A stretch of DNA of 64,000 bases, taken from Rhizobium sp. TH2. GTDB lineage: Bacteria; Pseudomonadota; Alphaproteobacteria; Rhizobiales; Rhizobiaceae. The stretch covers positions 1,736,001-1,800,000 of the forward strand of contig NZ_CP062231.1 of NCBI RefSeq assembly GCF_024707525.1, read 5' to 3'. The notes under the pieces were generated by a model that did not search any database, was not told the origin of the DNA, and saw only the letters and a program-made list of their open reading frames with translations. Position 1 is the stretch's first letter, and each line of letters starts with the position of its first letter. Positions 7,991 through 17,100 of this stretch are shown piece after piece. A program made the position numbers and the translations under genes.

Positions 7991-8248
7991 TCAGCCACCC
8001 GTCATCGGCGGGAAGATGCCGATCTCGCGCACGCCGGCAATCTTGTCGGTATGGTGGGCATGTTCCTGGTCGAGCGCCACGCGGATCACCCGGTCGTGCT
8101 CGAGCGCGATCTCGTATTCCTCGCCGAGCGTCTTGAGATGGTTGAGCAGGTCGCCGACCGTGATCACATCGGGCGGCAGGTCGATTTCCTCGTGGCCCTT
8201 GCCGATCCGTTCGCGCACCCAGGCGAAATAGACGAGCGACGCCCTCAT
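7991..8248 (-). CDS. moaD: molybdopterin synthase sulfur carrier subunit
   Basis: Ubiquitin-fold sulfur carrier, 85 residues. The C-terminus IFPPMTGG ends in the Gly-Gly that is adenylated and thiocarboxylated by MoeB-type enzymes before donating sulfur in the MoaE active site. The N-terminal strand LVYFAWVRERIG, with the ERIG turn, is typical. Its ATG overlaps the pgsA stop by four bases (ATGA), and it ends just before moaE, so the three are translationally linked. Confidence 0.95.
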   Translation of the reverse strand: MRASLVYFAWVRERIGKGHEEIDLPPDVITVGDLLNHLKTLGEEYEIALEHDRVIRVALDQEHAHHTDKIAGVREIGIFPPMTGG

Positions 8249-8838
8249 TCGTCATCCACCACGTGCTTGATACCGGCGCGGAAATAGTCGTAGCCGGTAT
8301 AGACGGTCAGAAGTGCTGCGACCCAGAGCAGAGTGATGCCGATCTCGATCGTGTAAGGCAGAACTTTCTCGCCCGCAGGCCCGGCGAGCAGAAAACCGAT
8401 CGCCAACATCTGGGCCGTCGTCTTCCACTTGGCGATGCGGGTGACCGGCACCGAGACCTTGAGGTCGGCGAGATATTCGCGCAATCCCGCCACCAGGATT
8501 TCGCGGCTCAGGATGATGATGGCGGCCCAGAGCGACCAGCCGGCGATGGTGCGCTCGGTGTCGGCGGCGAGCAGCAGCAGGCAGACGGAGATCAGCAGCT
8601 TGTCGGCGATCGGGTCGAGCATCTTGCCGATATTCGAAGTCTGGTTCCAGATTCGTGCGAGATAGCCGTCGAGATAATCGGTGATCGAGGCGACCGCGAA
8701 AAGGCCGAGCGCGGTCCACCGGGCGAAATCCGTACTTTGCAGCCGGCCCTCGACGAAGAAGCACAGGACGATGAGCGGAACGGCCAGGATGCGGCCATAG
8801 GTCAGCATATTCGGAATATTCAATGCGCGTTTCGCCAT
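8245..8838 (-). CDS. pgsA: CDP-diacylglycerol-glycerol-3-phosphate 3-phosphatidyltransferase
   Basis: Inner-membrane enzyme that makes phosphatidylglycerol phosphate, the committed step to phosphatidylglycerol and cardiolipin. The CDP-alcohol phosphotransferase motif DG-x2-AR-x8-G-x3-D-x3-D is complete in DYLDGYLARIWNQTSN followed by IGKMLDPIADK (about residues 57-83). The N-terminus NIPNMLTYGRILAVP is the family signature, and there are five to six membrane segments. 197 residues is normal. In the rhizobia I remember, uvrC lies directly upstream; here it does not. Confidence 0.96.
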   Translation of the reverse strand: MAKRALNIPNMLTYGRILAVPLIVLCFFVEGRLQSTDFARWTALGLFAVASITDYLDGYLARIWNQTSNIGKMLDPIADKLLISVCLLLLAADTERTIAGWSLWAAIIILSREILVAGLREYLADLKVSVPVTRIAKWKTTAQMLAIGFLLAGPAGEKVLPYTIEIGITLLWVAALLTVYTGYDYFRAGIKHVVDDE

Positions 8839-9116
8839 GATCACCGCTTCAGACTCGTGGGATGCACCAAGAAGAAGGCTTTGCCGCCAAAAGGTCAAGC
8901 CGGTGCGCCCGCTAAATCCCTTGGATGTCAATGCTTTCGTCCCCCGCTGTGTCGGAAAATAGGCAGCTACGGACCGCCATTCAAATTTATTCGGAAGAAA
9001 ATGAAAAAAATTCGGGGATTGTTCCCGGCGTAACATCGTGTGCCCCGGGTCGCAGGCATTTTAGGCTCAACGAGAGGGCCTGAAAAACCTTCGACACCAC
9101 AAAGGGTTAGACGACA
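8839..9116. other. divergent intergenic region between pgsA and the wHTH regulator
   Basis: 278 bp without a gene. It should hold the pgsA and regulator promoters. An A-rich tract near 8995-9015 is conspicuous but no terminator, repeat or small gene stood out. It is one of the two junctions where gene order appears to differ from related genomes. Confidence 0.4.
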
Positions 9117-10040
9117 ATGTTGATGAATCGCGCCGATATCAGCGGCCACGAAAACCTGTTGCCGCAAATCAGGCAACATGCCGAAATGAGCGTGGAATTC
9201 CATGGCAGGCACCGCCGGTTCCTGCGCTTCGTGGATACGCACCAGAAGTGGCTGCTGCTGCACCTGATCGCCGACACCTGCGGCCATCCCGAAAACGCCG
9301 GCAGCATGCACGGCGCTGCAGCCAATTGGATCTGCGACCGTGCCTCCGAACTCGGCGTCGCCAGCCGCAACACCTCGCTCGCCTTCTTCAACCAACTGGT
9401 CGCCTATGGCTATCTCACCAAGAAGGAATGCCGCGGCGACAGGCGCATCCGTCTGATCTCGCTTTCCGAAGGCGCAGAGGCCGTGATGCTGGACTGGACG
9501 CGGCTGGTCGTTGAGTCCGCTACCGGCGAGGATACCGGCTCGCTTGGCGAAGAGTGCCTGCGCCGCATGTATCTCGACATCGCCGCAAGCCTGCTCGCCG
9601 ACGGCAAATGGATGAAGCCGCCCATCGATGTGAGCCTGACCCAGGATATGCGCGGCGGCTGGCTGGTCATGAGCGACATTCTGCGCCACCTGCCGGTCGA
9701 AGCCACCGGCGAGGCCTGGGTTCCGGCGCGGGACCTGAATATTCCGCGCATGAGCCGGTATTTCGGCCTGTCGCGCAGCACGCTCTACCGGCTGGTGCGC
9801 CTCTCGGTCGAGGCGGGAACCATGGCATGGGAGGAGAAGGGCGCGATTTCCATGCTCTCGATCAACCTCTACCACCTGCGCCAGTTTTGCCGCTGGATCG
9901 GCCGCCTGCATGACGCGGCAGCGGATGCCCACGCTAGGCATGCAAGCGGTGCTGACGCCGACCCATCTAGCTTCGATATCCCAGCTTTGGGCGAGATAGC
10001 TTATCCCGCAAGCCGGTCGGATGCCGTCTCCTGCCGGTGA
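9117..10040 (+). CDS. putative transcriptional regulator with two winged-helix modules, 307 aa
   Basis: No family named with confidence. Residues about 40-130 (FRFVDTHQKWLLLHLIADTCG, then SELGVASRNTSLAFFNQLVAYGYLTKKE and RRIRLISLSEGAEAV) read as a MarR-like winged helix. A second helix-turn-helix appears at about 220-260 (MSRYFGLSRSTLYRLVRLSVEAGTM, then a beta wing AWEEKGAISML). Start at ATG 9117 with AAAGGG upstream; a second ATG two codons later is possible. There is no signal peptide or effector domain. It stands alone and divergent from pgsA; the downstream OmpW-like gene is 130 bp away and could be a target. Confidence 0.7.
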   Translation: MLMNRADISGHENLLPQIRQHAEMSVEFHGRHRRFLRFVDTHQKWLLLHLIADTCGHPENAGSMHGAAANWICDRASELGVASRNTSLAFFNQLVAYGYLTKKECRGDRRIRLISLSEGAEAVMLDWTRLVVESATGEDTGSLGEECLRRMYLDIAASLLADGKWMKPPIDVSLTQDMRGGWLVMSDILRHLPVEATGEAWVPARDLNIPRMSRYFGLSRSTLYRLVRLSVEAGTMAWEEKGAISMLSINLYHLRQFCRWIGRLHDAAADAHARHASGADADPSSFDIPALGEIAYPASRSDAVSCR

Positions 10041-10170
10041 ACAATCATCGATGAAATTTCGTGGCCGGACGCGGCCGGAATTAGAACTCTCTCAACAGGT
10101 TATGGCTAGATTCGAATCAGGTCCGGAAATTCCGGCCGGTTGCCGCAAGGGGCGCGGCTGGAGAAGGTCG

Positions 10171-10827
10171 ATGAAACTGCCGGCACTGGCATTCGGATTG
10201 CTCGCTTCGTTTGCGGCGGGGCCATCGCTCGCCGGCGAAGATCTGGCTTATGACCGGTTTTTCATGATGCCCAACGTCTCGACGCTTGGCGCCGGTATCG
10301 AGGCCGGTTACCGCTGGAACGACAACTGGCAGGTCCGCGCCGGCATCAACGGATTTGCCACATCCTATGTCTACCATGACCGCAAGTCGGACCTGCCTTC
10401 GACGCTGACCCTGCTCAATGGCGGCGTCACCGTGGATTATTTCCCCTTCGCCGGCGATTTCTACCTATCGGGCGGCGTGCGCCTCTCGGCCAACAAGATC
10501 GAGGGCAAGGTCAAGAACATGGAAGCGAAGATGGGCGGCTCCACTGTCACCATCGACGACCCCCTGACCGACTTCACCGTCCGCCAGAATGTCATCCAGC
10601 CCTATATCGGCGCCGGATATTCCGTGCCGATCAACGAGCGGGTGTCGTTGAATTTCGACCTCGGCGCGCTCTATGCCGGCACGCCTTCGCTCAGCTACAA
10701 TTCCCGCGCCACCGAACTCGGCTTCACCCGCGACCAGATTCGCGACCAGGCGGAGCGTGCGAGAAACCGGATTGCGCCGTTCAGGGTGTATCCGGTGGTG
10801 CAGGTGGGGCTGAAGATCAGCTTCTAA
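10171..10827 (+). CDS. OmpW-like outer membrane beta-barrel protein, 218 aa
   Basis: The start at 10171 has GGAGAAGG directly upstream and gives a clean signal peptide (MKLPALAFGLLASFAAGPSLAG, cleavage before EDL). The mature protein is a string of amphipathic strands (AGIEAGYRWNDNWQVRAGI, YFPFAGDFYLSGGVRLSAN, VIQPYIGAGYSVPI, NFDLGALYAG) ending in Phe after VVQVGLKIS, the usual C-terminal barrel signal. The pattern fits an eight-strand OmpW-type barrel that might pass small hydrophobic compounds, but the cargo is unknown. Longer in-frame starts exist but lack a signal peptide. Confidence 0.8.
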   Translation: MKLPALAFGLLASFAAGPSLAGEDLAYDRFFMMPNVSTLGAGIEAGYRWNDNWQVRAGINGFATSYVYHDRKSDLPSTLTLLNGGVTVDYFPFAGDFYLSGGVRLSANKIEGKVKNMEAKMGGSTVTIDDPLTDFTVRQNVIQPYIGAGYSVPINERVSLNFDLGALYAGTPSLSYNSRATELGFTRDQIRDQAERARNRIAPFRVYPVVQVGLKISF

Positions 10828-10978
10828 CGGATTTTATCGACTCAAGCCGGTTTTTGAGGGGTCGAAACCAAAATACTTGCTCCACATCGCCGGAAATCAA
10901 CTCGCTCTCTTGCCAGCGACATCACTCTGTGCCCAAATCAACACTGGCAGGAACTGCACTGTTCGGAGGGGACAGGTG

Positions 10979-11611
10979 ATGCTTTCAGTCATTGGCTCGG
11001 GCTTCGGCAGAACGGGTACGCGCTCACTCAAGGAAGCGCTGGAAACACTCGGTTTTGCAACATGCCACCATATGGAGGAGGTCTTCGAAAATCCTCCTCA
11101 GGTTCCATACTGGCAATCAGTCGCTAGTGGCGAGCCCGTCGATTGGCACGACGTCTTTGCCAATTATCGGGCTCAGGTAGATTGGCCAGGCGCGCATGTC
11201 TGGCGCGAGCTGTCCGTCGCATTTCCCGACGCCAAGGTCGTGCACAGCGTCCGCCCCGACGACGCATGGTGGAACAGCTTCTCCAGCACGATCGGCAAGC
11301 TCCTTTCGATCCACGAAGGGCTGGATGTCCCGCCACATGTCCGTGACATGCTGAATGCGGCTTACGAGATCATCGGCAAGCAGACCTTTGCCGAACAGTT
11401 TGGCGACAGGGACAAGGCGCTGGCCGCCTTTCATCGCCGCACGGCGGATGTCCGCGCAGCCATTCCAGCGGACCGGCTGCTCGTCTTCGACGTCTCCGAG
11501 GGTTGGGCACCACTTTGCACTTTCCTCAGCGTCGATATCCCGGATGGTCCGTTCCCCCGCCGCAACGGTCTGGCGGAATTTTGGGTCGGTCTCGGCGGCG
11601 TGCCGGCCTGA
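10979..11611 (+). CDS. sulfotransferase family protein, 210 aa
   Basis: PAPS-dependent sulfotransferase fold. The N-terminal IGSGFGRTGTRSLKEALE is the 5'-phosphosulfate-binding P-loop-like motif, and DAKVVHSVRPDDAWWNS fits the 3'-phosphate-binding region. GFATCHHMEEVFEN is typical of the short family seen in bacteria and eukaryotes (Sulfotransfer_4-like). Start at ATG 10979 with GGAGGGG about 9 bases upstream. The acceptor substrate is unknown; no sulfate-activation gene is near. Confidence 0.8.
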   Translation: MLSVIGSGFGRTGTRSLKEALETLGFATCHHMEEVFENPPQVPYWQSVASGEPVDWHDVFANYRAQVDWPGAHVWRELSVAFPDAKVVHSVRPDDAWWNSFSSTIGKLLSIHEGLDVPPHVRDMLNAAYEIIGKQTFAEQFGDRDKALAAFHRRTADVRAAIPADRLLVFDVSEGWAPLCTFLSVDIPDGPFPRRNGLAEFWVGLGGVPA

Positions 11612-11670
11612 TCCGAGGGCCGTTCCTAACGCCGTGGCAACTCGCCAATTACAGCCCGGCACCTCGAAAC

Positions 11671-11713
11671 CCTGTGAATAGCGGGCAGGCTTCGGCCGCT
11701 CTCAACACTTTTT
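11671..11713 (+). repeat. 43-nt direct repeat, copy 1
   Basis: Matches 13898-13940 at 35 of 43 positions with no gap: CCTGTGAATAGCGGGC and GCTCTCAACACTTT are identical at the two ends and the 11-base centre varies. Conserved ends with a variable middle suggest selection on the ends. The two copies bracket the dehydrogenase/HxlR pair. Confidence 0.7.
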
Positions 11714-11808
11714 GACAGTTCTAGGGACGCGTCAAGCACCGCCTCTGAGCCCTTGAGCCAGAGACGGCGCAGCTTTTTCAGCAAATGAACCGGTTAGCCG
11801 GCAGGCGA

Positions 11809-12978
11809 TCAGAAGATCTCCGCCACCGGCTGGCCGAGAGCCATCGCACCGGCATATCGCGCCTGAGGTCCCGATTGAAGCGGATGAAAGCGTGCACCTT
11901 GCACATCGCGGAAGCGCCGCTCCAGTCCGTTGGCCCGATAGAACCCGGCCCCGCCGGCGAGTTCCATCGCAAACTCCGTCGCCTCGATCGCATGGCGGGC
12001 GACGAGGGAGCGACCGATCATCACTTCATTCACGCTCTCCGCAGACGGCGCATTGCGGGCGACGATATCGAGCATCCAGCGGTGTGCGAGTTGTGCGGCG
12101 CGGAGCGAGGTATCCATCCGCCCGGCGAGGCTGGTGGCGTGATCGCTGGCGGGCTTCTTCCTGGCAAGATCGATGGCGATGTCGCGGGCGCTTTCGGCGA
12201 TGCCGAGATAGACCGCGTAGATCAGGGGAAAGGCGACGGTCGCGATGACCTGGAACAGTGGATGCCATTCGCCGGCCTTTCGCGACAGCGCCACGTTGGC
12301 GTCAGGGATGAAGAGGTTCTCGAACACCACATCGTTGGACCCCGTGCCGCGCATGCCGAGTGTCCGCCAGGTGTTTTCGATCCTCACCTCGGGTGATTTC
12401 ATCGGCGCGCCGAAATGGATGACGGACCGCGTGCCATCCGCCGCCTCATGAACGGCACCGGTCATCAGGATCGCCCCGGCTTCGGCGCCCGATGTGAACA
12501 CCTTGCGGGCGTTGATGCGGTAGCCGCCATCGACCTTTTCGGCTTTCCCGGAACCGCCTATCCAATCCGAGCCGCCGCTGGAGAGCAGGATCAGGCGTTC
12601 GGCGGCGACGCGCTTGAGTAGCGGTTCGACGGCGGCGACTTTCTGGTGCCTCCAGCGCCAGGCGGGGATCGCCACCTGATGTGTGTGCATCGAGAAAGCG
12701 AGCGCGGTGGAACCGCAGGCGTGTGCGAGGATGCGGAGCATGTCCGCCAACTCGGCGACTTCCGCGCCACCACCGCCAAGCTCGACGGGCACGGCTGCCT
12801 CGACCAGGCCTGATTCCTTGAGCAGGGCGTAGTTCTCGCTGACGAAGCTATCGCTTTCATCTGTTGTCGCGGCGCCATCCGCGATCGCCGATGCCAGCGA
12901 TGCCGCAATCTCGGCAACGCTGCGCTTGGGGGTGTCCATCGTATTCGGGGAAAGTGCAAATTCCGCTGCGGCTTGCAT
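11809..12978 (-). CDS. acyl-CoA dehydrogenase-like flavoprotein (DszC/monooxygenase type), 389 aa
   Basis: Acyl-CoA dehydrogenase fold. The N-terminal helical domain includes LLKESGLVEAAVPVELGGGGAEVAEL; the central barrel has YRINARKVFTSGAEAGAILMTGAV; the C-terminal helical domain has ATEFAMELAGGAGFYRANGLERRFRDVQGA, in which the catalytic Glu of true dehydrogenases is not evident. That places it nearer the flavin-dependent desulfurization/monooxygenase branch. Start at 12978 with GGAGG 8 bases upstream. Divergent from an HxlR regulator, a common arrangement for a regulated redox enzyme. Substrate unknown. Confidence 0.8.
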   Translation of the reverse strand: MQAAAEFALSPNTMDTPKRSVAEIAASLASAIADGAATTDESDSFVSENYALLKESGLVEAAVPVELGGGGAEVAELADMLRILAHACGSTALAFSMHTHQVAIPAWRWRHQKVAAVEPLLKRVAAERLILLSSGGSDWIGGSGKAEKVDGGYRINARKVFTSGAEAGAILMTGAVHEAADGTRSVIHFGAPMKSPEVRIENTWRTLGMRGTGSNDVVFENLFIPDANVALSRKAGEWHPLFQVIATVAFPLIYAVYLGIAESARDIAIDLARKKPASDHATSLAGRMDTSLRAAQLAHRWMLDIVARNAPSAESVNEVMIGRSLVARHAIEATEFAMELAGGAGFYRANGLERRFRDVQGARFHPLQSGPQARYAGAMALGQPVAEIF

Positions 12979-13166
12979 GTCGATATCCTCCAATTGTGAA
13001 ACTATGCCATCGACCTTGCCTGCACTTCCGACCAGCTTCCAGTTCAGGAACTGTACTGCTCGGTGAGACGGGTCGCTCGACCATGTTTCTGAGAATGGCG
13101 ACACGTGTTGGTTCTGGTGGAAATCTCGACTATCATGGGTTTTTCGTCGACCTTGAGAGGTCTCCA

Positions 13167-13859
13167 ATGCAAGAGCGCGGTGGGTATGGACAGTTCTGTC
13201 CGGTTTCGATGGCGTCGGAGATTCTGTGTTCGCGCTGGACGACGCTTGTGGTGCGCGAATTGCTCTGCGGTTCGACGCGCTTCAACGAACTTCGCCGCGG
13301 CGTCCCCAAAATGTCCCCGGCACTGCTTTCCAAGCGTCTCAAGGAACTCGAACAGTCGGGCGTGGTCACGACATTGCGCAAACCGGGAGGCGCTGTGGAG
13401 TATGGGCTGACGCCGGCCGGCGAAGAGCTTCGTCCGCTCATCATCGGCCTTGGAAACTGGGCACAGCGATGGATGGAATCCAGGCTGTCGCTGAAGAATC
13501 TCGATCCTTCGCTGCTGATGTGGGACATGCGCCGCAACCTCGATGCCGGGCATCTGCCGTCCCGCCGCTGCACGATTCAGTTTCTGTATCCCGAACTCAT
13601 TGCCTCGCAGAAGAGTTGGTGGCTTGTGGTCGAGAACGGAAGTGCTGATCTCTGCAATTTTGACCCCGGATACGATCTCGACTTGCTGGTGCGTGGATCG
13701 CTGCGGTCGATGACCGCCATCTGGATGGGCCTCACCACCATCCGGCGCGAGGCCGATGCAGGCCAACTTGATATCGAGGGCGATCCTGCGATCGCCAAAA
13801 GCATGCAGCAATGGCTTGGCCTGAGCGGTTTCGCGACCGTGCAGCGAATGGCGCAGTAA
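13167..13859 (+). CDS. HxlR-family transcriptional regulator, 230 aa
   Basis: The N-terminal HxlR winged helix (about 8-100) shows FCPVSMASEILCSRWTTLVV, then RFNELRRGVPKMSPALLSKRLKELEQSGVV and a wing with EYGLTPAGEEL. The C-terminal extension of about 120 residues (MWDMRRNLDAGHLPSRRCTIQF onward) may be a ligand-binding domain. Start at ATG 13167 with GAGAGG just upstream; longer frames toward 12864 run over the divergent gene. The 188-bp gap to the dehydrogenase gene probably holds both promoters and its operator. Confidence 0.85.
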   Translation: MQERGGYGQFCPVSMASEILCSRWTTLVVRELLCGSTRFNELRRGVPKMSPALLSKRLKELEQSGVVTTLRKPGGAVEYGLTPAGEELRPLIIGLGNWAQRWMESRLSLKNLDPSLLMWDMRRNLDAGHLPSRRCTIQFLYPELIASQKSWWLVVENGSADLCNFDPGYDLDLLVRGSLRSMTAIWMGLTTIRREADAGQLDIEGDPAIAKSMQQWLGLSGFATVQRMAQ

Positions 13860-13897
13860 CCTCAGTCCAACGTCAGCCAGGCCAAAGTTCTCCCGCC

Positions 13898-13940
13898 CCT
13901 GTGAATAGCGGGCGGTCCCTCGTCGCTCTCAACACTTTCT
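13898..13940 (+). repeat. 43-nt direct repeat, copy 2
   Basis: Partner of 11671-11713 (35/43 identical). This copy lies immediately upstream of the LexA-box promoter of the micro-peptide and dnaE. The TGTGAATAG within it differs at two positions from the DnaA-box consensus TGTGGATAA, which may be coincidence. Confidence 0.7.
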
Positions 13941-13962
13941 TAACCACCCAGCATTTGCCCCA

Positions 13963-13992
13963 TTGACTCATGAACAAAAATGGAACAAATAA
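13963..13992 (+). promoter_or_regulatory. LexA (SOS) box in a promoter
   Basis: GAAC-AAAAATG-GAAC (13972-13986) fits the alphaproteobacterial LexA operator GTTC-N7-GTTC read on the other strand, including the flanking AAA. A TTGACT -35 candidate at 13963-13968 places the box between -35 and -10, an ideal repressor position. It precedes the 28-codon gene and dnaE. Confidence 0.7.
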
Positions 13993-14018
13993 GAAACATA
14001 AACGAACAGGAGGCGTAA

Positions 14019-14105
14019 ATGACCGATTTTCTTCGCGACATGGCAGCGTTCACCTCAATCGTCATGTTTGTAACCAGCTGCGCTGTGTTGATGATCACTT
14101 TCTAG
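14019..14105 (+). CDS. 28-aa single-span membrane micro-peptide, SOS-controlled (SidA-like in kind)
   Basis: ATG with a consensus AGGAGG ribosome-binding site 5 bases upstream. The peptide starts MTDFLRDMAAF and continues into an unbroken hydrophobic span TSIVMFVTSCAVLMITF, so it is predicted to be a one-pass inner-membrane peptide with a short charged cytoplasmic end. A LexA box sits in the promoter. Caulobacter SidA, a 29-residue SOS-induced inner-membrane division inhibitor, has the same size, architecture and control; whether this is an orthologue cannot be told by eye. dnaE begins 85 bp downstream on the same strand. Confidence 0.7.
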   Translation: MTDFLRDMAAFTSIVMFVTSCAVLMITF

Positions 14106-14190
14106 TGGGTAAGGACAGGGTCTCTTAAACAGGACTCGCGCAGGCGACCGCCCGTCGCTAGAATCCGCCATCGCGAAACGGTGGCATGGC

Positions 14191-17100
14191 ATGGCAGGTG
14201 ATTCTCATTCGGGGACGGAACAGGCGCTTAGCGAGAGCCCGCAATTCGTCCATCTGAGGGTCCATTCGGCCTATTCGCTGCTCGAGGGCGCACTGCCCGT
14301 CAAGAAGATCATCGCCAAGGCGCTCGACGACAATCAGCCCGCCATCGGGCTGACCGACACCAACAATCTCTTTGCCGCGCTCGAATTTTCCAAGACCGCC
14401 TCGGGCGATGGGCTCCAGCCGCTGATCGGCTGCCAGCTCTCGATCGACATGGAAGACGAGTCCGGCGACGACAGGAACGGCCGCCAGCAGCAACTGCGCA
14501 AGCTGCCGGCAATCGTGATGATCGCCGCCACATCAGAGGGCTATCACACACTGTCCGGCCTCGTCAGTCGCGCCTACATGCAGGGCGAGGGGCCGGGCAC
14601 CATCCACATCAAGCGGTCCTGGCTCGGGGATTCCGTTCCCGGCGTGATTGCGCTGACCGGAGCACGCGGCGGACCGGTGGATTCGGCCCTCGTCGAGGGT
14701 CAGCACGATGTCGCCGAGGCGCGGCTTAGGGCGCTCGCGTCGCTCTTCGGTGATAGGCTCTATGTCGAACTGCAACGGCATGGAAATTACGACCACGCGC
14801 ATGAAGCGGCGATGATAAATCTCGCCTACCGTTTCGAACTGCCAATCGTCGCGACCAACGAGCCGTTCTTCCCGACGCTGGATTATTTCGAGGCCCATGA
14901 CGCGCTGATGGCGGTGGCCCACAATGCGATGGTCTCCGACGACAACCGTTTCCGCCTGACGCCCGACCACTATTTCAAGTCGCGCGCCGAGATGGCGAAG
15001 CTCTTCGCCGACCTGCCGGAAGCGATCGACAACACGGTGGAGATCGCCCGCCGCTGCTCCTTCATCCTCAAGACCGTGGCGCCGATCCTGCCGCGCTTCA
15101 CCAGCGAGGCCGCCGTTGAGGGTACGGATCCAGAGTCGGAAGAACTGAAGCGCCAGTCCTGGGAAGGGCTGGAAATGCGGCTCAAGACCATCGGCCTGGC
15201 ACCTGGCTATACCGAGACGGATTATCGCGACCGGCTGGAATTCGAACTCGGTGTCATCGAGGGCATGAAGTTCCCCGGCTACTTCCTGATCGTCGCGGAT
15301 TTCATAAAATGGGCCAAGGCGCATGACATTCCGGTCGGGCCGGGCCGTGGTTCGGGCGCGGGCTCGCTGGTCGCCTATGCTCTCACCGTCACCGACATCG
15401 ACCCGCTCCGCTTCTCGCTGCTCTTCGAACGCTTCCTCAATCCCGAACGCGTCTCGATGCCCGACTTCGACATCGACTTCTGCCAGGACCGGCGCGAAGA
15501 AGTGATCCGCTATGTCCAGGCCAAATACGGCCGCGAGCAGGTGGCCCAGATCATCACCTTCGGTTCGCTGCAGGCCCGCGCCGCGCTGCGCGACGTCGGC
15601 CGCGTGCTCGAAATGCCTTACGGCCAGGTTGACCGCATCTGCAAACTGGTGCCGAACAACCCGGCCAACCCGACGCCGCTCTCCAAGGCCATCGAGGAAG
15701 AGCCGCGCCTGAAGGAAGAGGCCGAGCGCGAGCCGGTCATCGCCCGCCTGCTCGATATCGCCCAGAAGATCGAGGGCCTCTACCGCCACGCCTCGACGCA
15801 TGCCGCCGGCATCGTCATCGGAGACAGGCCGCTCGCCGAGCTCGTGCCGCTCTATCGCGATCCGCGCTCGGACATGCCGGTCACCCAGTTCAACATGAAA
15901 TGGGTCGAGCAGGCCGGCCTGGTGAAGTTCGACTTCCTCGGCCTCAAGACGCTGACCGTGCTGAAGACCGCCGTCGACCTGATCGCCCGAAAGGGCATCC
16001 ACATAGACCTCGCGGCGCTGCCGCTCGACGATCCCAAGAGCTACGAAATGATGTCGCGCGGCGAGACGGTCGGCATCTTCCAGGTTGAAAGTGCGGGTAT
16101 GCGCAAGGCGCTGCTCGGCATGAAGCCCGACTGCATCGAGGACATCATCGCGCTTGTGGCGCTCTACCGCCCCGGCCCGATGGAAAACATCCCGGTCTAC
16201 AACGCCCGCAAGCACGGCGATGAAGAGATCGAATCCATCCACCCGATGATCGACCACCTGCTCAAGGAAACCCAGGGCGTCATCGTCTATCAGGAACAGG
16301 TGATGCAGATCGCCCAGGTGCTCTCTGGCTATTCGCTCGGCGAAGCCGACATGCTGCGCCGCGCCATGGGCAAGAAGATCAAAGCGGAGATGGACCAACA
16401 GCGCTCGCGCTTCGTCCAGGGCGCGATGGCCAACAAGGTGTCGAAGCCGCAGGCCGACAATATCTTTGATCTCCTGGCAAAATTCGCCAATTACGGTTTC
16501 AATAAATCCCACGCCGCCGCCTATGCCGTGGTGTCGTTCCAGACCGCCTATATGAAGGCGCATCATCCGGTCGAATTCCTCGCCGCCTCGATGACGCTCG
16601 ACATGGGCAATGCCGAGAAGGTCAACGACTTCCGCCAGGATGCGCTGCGCCTCGGCATCAAGGTCGTGGCGCCCTCGGTGCAGACCTCATTCCGACCCTT
16701 CGAGGTCGGCGAGAACTGCATCTATTTCTCGCTCGCGGCAATCAAGGGCGTCGGCGAGGCGGTGGTCGAGCACATCGTCGAAGCGCGCGGGACCACGCCT
16801 TTCGCCAGCCTCGAGGATTTCTGCCTGCGCACCGATCCGAAATTCGTCAATCGCCGCGTCTGGGAAAGCCTGATTTTCGCCGGCGCCTTCGATTGCTTTG
16901 GCGTCGATCGCGCGCTTCTGTCCGGTGGCATCGATCGCCTGATGGCCTTTGCCCAGCGGGCAGTGTCCGACAAGGTCAGCGGGCAGGGCGATATTTTCGG
17001 CTCTATGAGTTCCGGCCCGGAAAAGATCATCTTCCAGCCTGTCGCGCCATGGCTGCCGTCGGAAAAGCTGCTCAAGGAATTCCAGGTCCTGGGCTTCTAC

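Noticed and set aside
14533..16566. 677-codon open frame on the minus strand inside dnaE
   Set aside because: A shadow frame of a high-GC gene: it is exactly antisense to intact DnaE motifs, has no ribosome-binding site and its composition is His/Asp/Arg-biased noise.
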